From positions 549,217-613,216 of the forward strand of contig NZ_CP059181.1 in assembly GCF_014251235.1 (NCBI RefSeq): DNA of 64,000 nucleotides, given 5' to 3'. This document shows, in pieces, positions 1-8,926 of the stretch. Each line of letters begins with the position of its first letter. Position 1 is the stretch's first letter. Below the pieces are notes generated by a model that saw only the letters and a list, made by a program, of their open reading frames with translations, was not told the DNA's origin and made no database searches. The position numbers and the translations under genes were made by a program. Origin of the DNA: Blattabacterium cuenoti. Its GTDB lineage: Bacteria; Bacteroidota; Bacteroidia; Flavobacteriales; Blattabacteriaceae.

Positions 1-233
1 CCAGGTAGATCAATTAAATACCATTTTTTATTAATTAAAAAAGGATGAATATACTTTGTTCTTCCAGGTAAGGAAGAGACTATCGCTATTTTCTTTCGAT
101 TGGTAAGAAAATTAATTAAACTAGATTTTCCAACATTAGAACGTCCGGCAAAAGCATATTCAGGAAAACTAGAAAATAAACATTGATTGATGTTAACCTT
201 ACTTCCTTTAAATTCTACAGAATAAATTTTCAC
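1..233 (-). CDS. engB: Ribosome biogenesis GTP-binding protein EngB/YihA (3' end beyond window)
   Basis: Only the first 77 or so residues lie in the window; the gene runs off the left edge. The visible part holds the G1 P-loop GRSNVGKSS at about residues 30-38, a typical G2 stretch (SSLPGRTK) and the G3 motif DLPG at the edge, which is the order in the TRAFAC GTPase EngB needed for large ribosomal subunit assembly. The best start is GTG at 233; a TTG at 245 is possible. It overlaps the end of the upstream hydrolase gene by 26 bases, so the two are probably translated from one mRNA. Family identity is firm, the exact start less so. Confidence 0.9.
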   Translation of the reverse strand, partial: MKIYSVEFKGSKVNINQCLFSSFPEYAFAGRSNVGKSSLINFLTNRKKIAIVSSLPGRTKYIHPFLINKKWYLIDLP

Positions 234-984
234 GATTAAAATCAAATTTTGATAGCCATTTTTCTAGAATGTTTATAAATCTTTTTGGATGTTCCATCAT
301 GGGTACATGTCCACATTTATCTATCCAATATAACTCTGAATGAGGCAATAATCTGTGAAATTCTTTAGCTACTTCTGGTGGAGTAACATGATCTTGCCTC
401 CCCCAAATTAAACAAATAGGTTGTCGAATAACAGATAAATCTTTAGACATATTATATTTCATAGAACTTTTTGCTATATATAAAGTTTTTATTCCCTTTT
501 TTTTATCATTTACAATATGAAAAACTTCATCTACTAATTCTTTGGTTGCTATTCTAGGATCATAAAATACTTCTTGAGATTTTTTTCTAATATATTCATA
601 ATTTTCCCTTTTTGGAATAGCATCTCCAAAAGCTCTTTCAAATAAACCTGAACTTCCTGTAAGTACAATTGAATGTACTAAATCCATCCTGTTTTTAGCT
701 ATAATCAAAGCTATATGTCCACCAAGTGAATTACCTATTAAGGTAGCCTTTTCTATTTCTATTTCTATTAATAGATTAATAACATATTTAGATAAACTAT
801 AAATATTTGTAAGTAACAAAGGCATCTTATAAAGAGGTAATCTAGGTATTATAACTTGATATCCTTTTTTTGGAAAAAAATCTAGAAGAGCATTAAAATT
901 ACTTAATTTCCCCATTAAACCATGAAGTAATATTAATGGATGCCCTGAACCTCTTCTCACATAAGAAAATTTCTTTATAAACAT
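208..984 (-). CDS. Alpha/beta fold hydrolase
   Basis: A 258-residue single-domain alpha/beta hydrolase. The oxyanion HG motif is at about residues 21-22, the nucleophile elbow GNSLGGH places Ser86, an acid loop [10 protein letters not shown] lies near residue 195 and the catalytic His in [11 protein letters not shown] near 227, so the triad is complete. The substrate cannot be read from sequence; esterase or C-C hydrolase activity is typical of the family. It sits 2 bases after rnc and overlaps engB, a hydrolase-engB pairing I recall from flavobacteria, where it precedes the cell-wall cluster. No signal peptide is visible, so it is probably cytoplasmic. Confidence 0.85.
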   Translation of the reverse strand: MFIKKFSYVRRGSGHPLILLHGLMGKLSNFNALLDFFPKKGYQVIIPRLPLYKMPLLLTNIYSLSKYVINLLIEIEIEKATLIGNSLGGHIALIIAKNRMDLVHSIVLTGSSGLFERAFGDAIPKRENYEYIRKKSQEVFYDPRIATKELVDEVFHIVNDKKKGIKTLYIAKSSMKYNMSKDLSVIRQPICLIWGRQDHVTPPEVAKEFHRLLPHSELYWIDKCGHVPMMEHPKRFINILEKWLSKFDFNRENLFCRI

Positions 985-986
985 AA

Positions 987-1757
987 TTATAATTCAGTAT
1001 TTTTTTTACTTTTTTTTTGGATAATGAAATAGGCATTTTTAGCAGCCATCTCTTCTGAATTTTTTTTTGAAAGACCTCTTCCTATTGTTTTTATACCATA
1101 TTGGTATATGGTCATTTCAGAAAAATAAGTAATAAGATGTTTATTCTCTTCTTCATTTTTAGTTTTTTTTTCATCCCTAAAAGTATTGAATTTTAAAATA
1201 AATTTATTTTTCTGAGACCATTCTATCACCCATACTTTATAACTAAAAATTTCCTTTTGCAATTTTGAAATATTCACATGATAATTTAATATTTTGTTAT
1301 ACACAAACTTTTGACAACCTTTATATCCTATTTCTAAATAAATATAACCTATTAAAGCTTCTAAAGTATTACCCAATATATTATCAGATATAATAGATTG
1401 ATTTTTTTGAAAAATAACTTCCGTAAGAGTCATCTTTTTAGATATTTCATTTAGTTTTCTCCTACAAACTATTTGAGATCTAACTTTAGTTAATTCTCCT
1501 TCTTTTTTTTCTGGAAATTTTTCACATAAAAAATGTGAAATAATAGAGTTTAATACTGCATCTCCTAAAAACTCTAATCTTTGAAAATCTAAAAAATAGT
1601 TTTTATTCAAAGTTTTTTTTTTTGTATGATAAAAACTATAAATGAATACATCTTTTAAAAGTTTTTTATTTTTTGGTAAAAAACCCAATATTTTTTCTAA
1701 TCTACTAACTAAAATAGAAAATTCTCTTTTTTTAAAAGTAGTATCTTCAGATGACAT
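987..1757 (-). CDS. rnc: Ribonuclease III
   Basis: Double-strand-specific endonuclease that processes rRNA precursors and structured mRNA. The 256-residue protein has the RNase III signature LEFLGDAVLN at residues 61-70, the second acidic catalytic patch in NTLEALIGYIYLE near 130-142, and a C-terminal dsRNA-binding domain from about 170 to 250 (the GRGLSKKNSEEMAAKNA region). The start overlaps the end of fabF by 11 bases. Order acpP-fabF-rnc is common in Bacteroidota. Length is normal and all catalytic carboxylates are present. Confidence 0.95.
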   Translation of the reverse strand: MSSEDTTFKKREFSILVSRLEKILGFLPKNKKLLKDVFIYSFYHTKKKTLNKNYFLDFQRLEFLGDAVLNSIISHFLCEKFPEKKEGELTKVRSQIVCRRKLNEISKKMTLTEVIFQKNQSIISDNILGNTLEALIGYIYLEIGYKGCQKFVYNKILNYHVNISKLQKEIFSYKVWVIEWSQKNKFILKFNTFRDEKKTKNEEENKHLITYFSEMTIYQYGIKTIGRGLSKKNSEEMAAKNAYFIIQKKSKKNTEL

Positions 1758-3009
1758 CTATTTTTTTAAATAAAAGACAAACATTATGTCCTCCAAAACC
1801 AAAAGTATTACATATACTAATATTAATTTCTCTTTTTATTGCCTTATTTGGAGTAAAACTAATTCTTTGATCTATTTTTTTATCCACTTGAAACAAGTTA
1901 ATAGTTGGAGGAATCAATCCTTTACTTAAAGGAAGTATTGATGCAATAGCTTCTATAGCCCCTGCAGCTCCTAATAAATGCCCAGTCATAGACTTTGTAG
2001 AATTAATGGAGATATCGTATGTTTTTTCTTTAAAAACTTCTTGAATGGCTTTCATTTCAGCTAAATCACCTAAAATAGTAGAAGTCCCATGAGCATTTAT
2101 ATGGTCTACTTCGTTATATTTTATCCCTGCATCTTTTAGGGCTGTTTTCATAGCAATGACAACACCTTTTCCTTCCGGATGTGGTGTTGTAATATGATAA
2201 GCATCACCAGACATTCCTACTCCTCCTATTTCTGCATAAATATATGCTCCTCTTTTTTTTGCATGTTTGTATTCCTCAAGTACAAGACATCCAGCTCCTT
2301 CTCCTAATACAAAACCATCCCTATTCTTGTCAAAAGGACGTGATGCTGTTCTGTAATCTTCATTTCTAGTTGATAAAGCATGTAATGCATTAAATCCTCC
2401 AACTCCACTTTTTGTTATAGGGGCTTCAGAACCCCCAGTTACCATAACATCAGCTTTTCCTAAACATATTAAATGATATGCATCTACTATTGCGTTAGAT
2501 GAAGAAGCACAAGCGGATACAGTAGCGTAATTCGGTCCATGAAGTCCATAATTCATAGATATAAAACCTGCAGTAATATCTATAAGCATTTTAGGAATAA
2601 AAAAAGGACTAAATCTAGGTTTTTCTCCACTATTTACATAATCTGATATAGATTTTTCTAAATTTAATAATCCACCAATTCCAGAACCCCATATAACTCC
2701 AATACGTTCTCTTTTTTCTTTAGAAAAAATTATTCCACTATTTTCTATAGCTTCGTAAGAAGCCACAATACCATACTGTGCACAAGGATCTATTTTTTTT
2801 TTATCTTTCTTATTAAAAAAAACATTTGGATCATAATTCTTTAATTCACAAGCAAATTTTGTTTTATGTTTTTTAGTATCAAAATAAGTAATAGGACCAA
2901 CCCCATTATTTCCATTTTTAAGAGAATTCCAAAATTTTTCTACATTATTACCTATTGGAGTAATTGAACCAATTCCAGTAATTACTACTCTATTTAATAA
3001 TTTATTCAT
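1747..3009 (-). CDS. fabF: 3-oxoacyl-ACP synthase II (KAS II)
   Basis: Condensing enzyme that elongates acyl-ACP with malonyl-ACP in type II fatty-acid synthesis. The 420 residues carry the thiolase-fold triad: Cys167 in VSACASSSNAI, His307 in NAHGTSTILGD and His344 in KSMTGHLLGAAG. Length and motifs match FabF rather than FabH. It lies 17 bases downstream of acpP, giving an acpP-fabF-rnc unit in which the carrier and its elongating synthase are co-expressed. The start MNKLLNRVVITGIG is the usual one. Confidence 0.96.
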   Translation of the reverse strand: MNKLLNRVVITGIGSITPIGNNVEKFWNSLKNGNNGVGPITYFDTKKHKTKFACELKNYDPNVFFNKKDKKKIDPCAQYGIVASYEAIENSGIIFSKEKRERIGVIWGSGIGGLLNLEKSISDYVNSGEKPRFSPFFIPKMLIDITAGFISMNYGLHGPNYATVSACASSSNAIVDAYHLICLGKADVMVTGGSEAPITKSGVGGFNALHALSTRNEDYRTASRPFDKNRDGFVLGEGAGCLVLEEYKHAKKRGAYIYAEIGGVGMSGDAYHITTPHPEGKGVVIAMKTALKDAGIKYNEVDHINAHGTSTILGDLAEMKAIQEVFKEKTYDISINSTKSMTGHLLGAAGAIEAIASILPLSKGLIPPTINLFQVDKKIDQRISFTPNKAIKREINISICNTFGFGGHNVCLLFKKIDVI

Positions 3010-3026
3010 CGAATAATTATTAATTT

Positions 3027-3281
3027 TTATTTTTGTTTGTTTTTTTCATTTAAAAGATCTTCTATAGCCTGTATAGATTCACTTACAGTGGTAATTTTTT
3101 CTGCTTTTTCATCAGAAATACTAATATTAAATTCTTTTTCAAATTCCATAATTAGTTCCACAATATCTAACGAATCTGCACCTAAATCATTAGTAAAACT
3201 AGAGGTTAAATGAATATCTTTTTCTTCAACACTCAATTTTTCGATGATTAGTGCTTTAACTCTTGATGCAAGATCAGACAT
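3027..3281 (-). CDS. acpP: Acyl carrier protein
   Basis: An 84-residue acidic helical protein that carries growing acyl chains on a 4'-phosphopantetheine arm. The attachment Ser37 sits in the canonical [15 protein letters not shown] helix. First gene of the acpP-fabF-rnc run; it faces pckA across a 116-base divergent spacer that holds candidate promoters for both sides. Confidence 0.97.
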   Translation of the reverse strand: MSDLASRVKALIIEKLSVEEKDIHLTSSFTNDLGADSLDIVELIMEFEKEFNISISDEKAEKITTVSESIQAIEDLLNEKNKQK

Positions 3282-3397
3282 AAAATCATAATTTTTATTT
3301 TATTTTATGATACAAAATTAGTAAACTTTTATAAATTTGCATTTTTATGGTAACAGCAATTAAATAATCACACGTATAACAATAGTAGATTAAGATT
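3282..3397. promoter_or_regulatory. Divergent spacer acpP/pckA with candidate promoters
   Basis: Bacteroidota promoters use a -7 element TAnnTTTG. One perfect match reads toward acpP (TAATTTTG on the minus strand, 3320 down to 3313) and one toward pckA (TAAATTTG, 3332-3339). The usual -33 TTTG is not obvious for either, and matches arise easily in such A+T-rich DNA, so this is a candidate only. Confidence 0.35.
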
Positions 3398-5005
3398 ATG
3401 AGTTCTCTTTTTTTAGAAAATTATGGAATTTTGAATTCTTCCAACAAGAATCAATTAACCCCCGAAGAATTGCAAAATATAGTGATAAAAAATGGTATGG
3501 GTTTGGAAACCAGTTCAGGAGTATTAACTGTGAAAACGGGAACATTTACTGGACGATCTCCTAAAGATCGATATATTGTAAGAGATTTTATTACAGAAAA
3601 AAAAGTTTGGTGGGATGAAAAATTTAATCAGTCTTTTGATCCAAAAAAATTTGACAAATTATATCAAAAAATAGTTAAATATCTATCTGGAAAAGAAATA
3701 TATGTAAGAGAGGGTTATCTTTGTTCAGATAAACGTTATCAATTAAATATTCGTTCTATTAGTGAGTATCCTTGGTCTGATTTATTTGTGCACAATCTCT
3801 TTTTCAGAATATTTAATAATAACCAAAAACAAAAAATATCACCAGATTGGTTACTTTTTTGCATCCCAGGTTTTCAAGCTGATCCAAAAACGGATGGAAC
3901 ACGTAAAGAAAATTTTTCTATTTTAAATTTTGAAAAAAAAATAGTCCTGATAGGAGGATCAGGATATACAGGAGAAATAAAAAAATCTTTTTTTTCTGTT
4001 TTAAATTTTATACTTCCTACATATAAAAATGTATTTCCTATGCATTGTGCCGCAAATATTGGTTTTTCTAAGAAAGATATAGCTCTTTTTTTTGGATTAT
4101 CCGGAACTGGAAAAACTACGTTATCTAACGATTATAATAGAAGATTAATAGGAGATGACGAACACGGATGGACTTCTGATAATATTATTTTCAATTTTGA
4201 AGGAGGTTGTTATGCAAAAATATTAGGGATAACTAAAGAACAAGAACCTATGATTTACAAAGCCATAAAAAAAGGAGCCATGTTAGAAAATGTAGTTTTC
4301 AAAAAAGGAACAAATGAAGTTGATTTTTTTAATGATTCTATCACACAAAATATGAGAATGAGTTATCCAATTGATTTTATAGAAAATATAGAAAAGAAAT
4401 CTATATCTTCCAACATAAAAAACATTTTTTTTCTTACTTATGATGCTTTTGGGGTATTACCACCCATCTCTAAATTAAATAAAGAACAATCTGCTTATTA
4501 TTTTTTATTAGGATATACTTCAAAAGTAGCTGGTACAGAATTAGATATAAAAGAACCTATGGCTACATTCTCTTCCTGTTTCGGAGCCCCATTCATGCCT
4601 TTACATCCCGTTAAATATACAAAAATGTTGATAGAAAAATTGTTAAATAATCCATCCATAAATGTATGGATGCTAAATACAGGATTAATATCAGAAGTAG
4701 GTATAGGTAATATAGGAATACGTATTAAATTAAAATATACAAGAAAACTCGTTCAACAAGCTTTAAATGGTTTTTTTACTAAAAATTGTTACGATATATA
4801 TCCTATTTTTAATTTTCAAATACCTAGATCATGTCCAGGAGTCCCCTCAGAAATGTTAAATCCAAAAAATATATGGAAAAATAAAAAAATGTATCAAAAA
4901 CAAGTAGAAAATCTTGTAAAAAAATTCATCAAACACTTTTCTGTATATAGAAAATATGCTGACAAAAAAATATTATCTGGAGAACCTAAAATATTATTTT
5001 CATAA
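3398..5005 (+). CDS. pckA: Phosphoenolpyruvate carboxykinase (ATP)
   Basis: Converts oxaloacetate and ATP to PEP, CO2 and ADP, the entry to gluconeogenesis from amino-acid carbon. The 535-residue protein shows the substrate loop TGRSPKDRYIV at 51-61, the P-loop GLSGTGKTT at 233-241 and the metal-binding GDDEHGW at 252-258, all diagnostic for the ATP-dependent family. Length is normal. It heads a + strand pair with pdxA 46 bases downstream. In a symbiont fed on host nitrogen and amino acids this would supply PEP for sugars and cell-wall precursors (inference). Confidence 0.97.
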   Translation: MSSLFLENYGILNSSNKNQLTPEELQNIVIKNGMGLETSSGVLTVKTGTFTGRSPKDRYIVRDFITEKKVWWDEKFNQSFDPKKFDKLYQKIVKYLSGKEIYVREGYLCSDKRYQLNIRSISEYPWSDLFVHNLFFRIFNNNQKQKISPDWLLFCIPGFQADPKTDGTRKENFSILNFEKKIVLIGGSGYTGEIKKSFFSVLNFILPTYKNVFPMHCAANIGFSKKDIALFFGLSGTGKTTLSNDYNRRLIGDDEHGWTSDNIIFNFEGGCYAKILGITKEQEPMIYKAIKKGAMLENVVFKKGTNEVDFFNDSITQNMRMSYPIDFIENIEKKSISSNIKNIFFLTYDAFGVLPPISKLNKEQSAYYFLLGYTSKVAGTELDIKEPMATFSSCFGAPFMPLHPVKYTKMLIEKLLNNPSINVWMLNTGLISEVGIGNIGIRIKLKYTRKLVQQALNGFFTKNCYDIYPIFNFQIPRSCPGVPSEMLNPKNIWKNKKMYQKQVENLVKKFIKHFSVYRKYADKKILSGEPKILFS

Positions 5006-5051
5006 ATTTTTTTCAAAAATACCAGCTCTCATTTTAATAAAAATTTAAATA

Positions 5052-6089
5052 ATGAATTATAGTAAAAATAAAATTATAGTAGGTTTTTCTACTGGAGATC
5101 TTAATGGAATAGGAATGGAAATTTTTTTAAAAGTATGTGGAAATAAAAGAATGTTAGATTTCTTTACTCCAATATTATTTGGTTCTTACGAATTATGTTT
5201 TTTTTACAAAAAAATCCTAAATATTGATATAAATCACATAACAGAAATAAAAAATTTTAAGGAAATTGTAGATCGAAAAATAAATGTATTAAATGTATGG
5301 GAGGAAAATAATATTAGATTTGATTTAATTAATCTTAACAAAAATTCAGGAAAATACCCTATTCTTTCTTTAAAAAAAGCATCATATGCTTTAAAAAAAG
5401 GAGAAATAGATGTTCTTGTTACTGCTCCTGTTAATAAAAAATGGATGAATGATAAGCATTTTTCTTTTTTTGGACATACGGAATATTTGCAAAAAATTTT
5501 AGATGGAGAAGCTTTAATGATGATGATTCATGATTCTATAAAAATAGCATTGGTTACTAACCATATACCATTAAAAAATGTTACTCATGAAATTAACAAA
5601 AAAAAGATTATAAAATCAATTAAAATTTTACATAAATCTTTAATAGTTGATTTTTCTATAGAAAAACCTAAAATTGCAGTTTTAGGATGCAATCCTCATT
5701 CAAGTGATTGTGGATTAATTGGAGATGAAGAAAAAAAAAAAATAAAACCAGCTATCGATTGTTTATTTAAAGAAAAAGGATTATTAGTCTTTGGTCCTTA
5801 TCCTCCAGATAGTTTCTTCGGTAATCAAAACTACCGTAATTTTGATGCGACTTTAGCTATGTATCACGATCAAGGTTTAATACCTTTTAAAACATTAACC
5901 TTTAATGAAGGCGTTAATTTTACAGCAGGATTATCTCGTATACGTACATCACCAGATCATGGAGTTGCTTATGACATAGCTAAAAAAGGAATAGCTAATG
6001 AAAATTCTTTTGAAGAAGCTATTTTTCATGCTATTAAAATATTTAAAAACCGAAAAGAATATATGAATATTATTACAGATAATCATTAA
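5052..6089 (+). CDS. pdxA: 4-hydroxythreonine-4-phosphate dehydrogenase
   Basis: Oxidises 4-phosphohydroxy-L-threonine in the DXP-dependent vitamin B6 pathway; the product is condensed by PdxJ, also in this window at 61821-62549. The 345-residue protein carries the family metal ligands in FGHTEYL, the segment GCNPHSSDCGLIGDEE, and YHDQGLIPFK. An unbroken run of 12 A lies inside the gene at 5731-5742, the Glu-Lys-Lys-Lys region just after the GDEE motif, and may be slippage-prone. Identification is firm. Confidence 0.95.
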   Translation: MNYSKNKIIVGFSTGDLNGIGMEIFLKVCGNKRMLDFFTPILFGSYELCFFYKKILNIDINHITEIKNFKEIVDRKINVLNVWEENNIRFDLINLNKNSGKYPILSLKKASYALKKGEIDVLVTAPVNKKWMNDKHFSFFGHTEYLQKILDGEALMMMIHDSIKIALVTNHIPLKNVTHEINKKKIIKSIKILHKSLIVDFSIEKPKIAVLGCNPHSSDCGLIGDEEKKKIKPAIDCLFKEKGLLVFGPYPPDSFFGNQNYRNFDATLAMYHDQGLIPFKTLTFNEGVNFTAGLSRIRTSPDHGVAYDIAKKGIANENSFEEAIFHAIKIFKNRKEYMNIITDNH

Positions 6090-6106
6090 TTCAAAATCTT
6101 TTGAAT
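6089..6106. terminator. Short hairpin between convergent pdxA and atpC
   Basis: An 8-bp perfect inverted repeat (ATTCAAAA / TTTTGAAT) with a 2-base loop lies in the 33-base gap between the convergent genes pdxA and atpC. The stem is A+T-rich and is not followed by a strong U tract, so a terminator role is only possible. Confidence 0.3.
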
Positions 6107-6122
6107 CAATTAAAATTAAAAA

Positions 6123-6359
6123 CTATAAAATAATAAATACAATATTTTTTTCTACTTGCATAATTCCACATTTTATACTAATTGTAAATTTTATATTGTC
6201 TACCTTTTTCAAGGTTAAAATACCTTTTCCTAATAAAGAAATCAGTGTTATATGATTTTCTAATATTTGAAAATAACCATTTAATCCAGGAGCTATAATA
6301 GAAATAACAAATTCTTTTTTTATTAAAAATTTTTCTAAATTAATAATTGTTACTTCCAT
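6123..6359 (-). CDS. atpC: F1F0 ATP synthase epsilon subunit, short form
   Basis: A 78-residue protein matching the N-terminal beta-sandwich of epsilon (APGLNGYFQILENHITLISLL is the recognisable core), placed 2 bases after atpD. The C-terminal helical hairpin that inhibits ATP hydrolysis in E. coli epsilon (about 138 residues) is absent. Short epsilon subunits of about 90 residues are, as I recall, usual in flavobacteria, so this is a trimmed version of an already short family rather than a broken gene. It should still dock to gamma and the c-ring. Confidence 0.88.
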   Translation of the reverse strand: MEVTIINLEKFLIKKEFVISIIAPGLNGYFQILENHITLISLLGKGILTLKKVDNIKFTISIKCGIMQVEKNIVFIIL

Positions 6360-6361
6360 AC

Positions 6362-7882
<1,521 letters not shown>

Positions 7883-7970
7883 TTAAAAAAAAAGATTATA
7901 AAATTTACAATTTTATTTATATTTAATCTTAATTGAGATGTAAAGGTAAGAGAAAAAAAAGAAAAATATT

Positions 7971-8915
7971 TTGAAAATTTATTCATTTATTGATGAATTT
8001 TCTTCCTTACTACCATGTGTTTTCACTCTTGGTTTTTTTGATGGTGTTCATAGAGGACATCAAAAATTGATTCAAAATTTAATTTATCAAGCAAAAAAAG
8101 AAGGTAAATATAGTTCTGTTGTATTGACATTCAAACCTCATCCAAAAGAAATATTAAATCCAGATAATCGATTTTTGTATCTAAATACTTTTTCTGAAAG
8201 AATATATCATTTACAAAAAACAGGAATTGAACATTTAATTATTCATCCTTTTACCATAGGATTTTCAAGATTAAGCACAAAATATTTTATGAAAAATATT
8301 TTGTGCTCCAAATTAAAAGTAAAAAAAATTATTACTGGATATGATTCACATTTTGGTAGAAATAGAGATGGATCTTCTCATTTATTAAAAAAATATTCTC
8401 ATATTTATGGATATAAACTTTACCAAGTTCATCCATATAAATTAAAAAGAAGAATCATAAGCTCGACTTCTATACGTCAATCTCTTTTAAAAGGGAACAT
8501 AAGATGGGCTAATGAAGCTTTAGGTTATTTTTATACTCTTTCTGGTTATGTGATAAAAGGAAAAGGATTAGGAAGATTATTAAAATTTCCAACCGCTAAT
8601 ATTCAGGTAGATAAAAAAAAATTAATACCAAAAAAAGGAGTATATGCCGTAAAAATTAATCTTTACAAAAAAATTTATCAAGGAATGATGAATATAGGTA
8701 TTTGTCCAACTATTAATAAGATTAGTCATGAAATAAAAATAGAAGTACATATTTTTAATTTTCATCAAAATATTTATGGAGAAAAAATAGATGTTTTAAT
8801 TGCTCAATTAATCCGTGAAGAAAAAAAATTCAAAACACATCATGATTTAATTAATCAGATTAATAAAGATAGAATTAAAATAAAAAATTTTTTTCAAAAA
8901 AATGGTTCAGTATAA
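7971..8915 (+). CDS. ribF: Bifunctional riboflavin kinase / FAD synthetase
   Basis: Makes FMN from riboflavin and FAD from FMN. The N-terminal nucleotidyltransferase half shows LGFFDGVHRGHQKLI near residues 21-35; the C-terminal flavokinase half (about 180-314) shows GKGLGRLLKFPTANI, with the PTAN metal site. The only start giving the usual N-terminus MKIYS is TTG at 7971; no ATG is available upstream in frame. It opens a + strand pair with the nuclease gene 11 bases downstream. Confidence 0.95.
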   Translation: MKIYSFIDEFSSLLPCVFTLGFFDGVHRGHQKLIQNLIYQAKKEGKYSSVVLTFKPHPKEILNPDNRFLYLNTFSERIYHLQKTGIEHLIIHPFTIGFSRLSTKYFMKNILCSKLKVKKIITGYDSHFGRNRDGSSHLLKKYSHIYGYKLYQVHPYKLKRRIISSTSIRQSLLKGNIRWANEALGYFYTLSGYVIKGKGLGRLLKFPTANIQVDKKKLIPKKGVYAVKINLYKKIYQGMMNIGICPTINKISHEIKIEVHIFNFHQNIYGEKIDVLIAQLIREEKKFKTHHDLINQINKDRIKIKNFFQKNGSV

Positions 8916-8926
8916 ACTTTCATATT

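Noticed and set aside
6123..6359. atpC as a pseudogene because of its short length
   Set aside because: The frame is intact, sits directly behind atpD, and short epsilon subunits are usual in flavobacteria.
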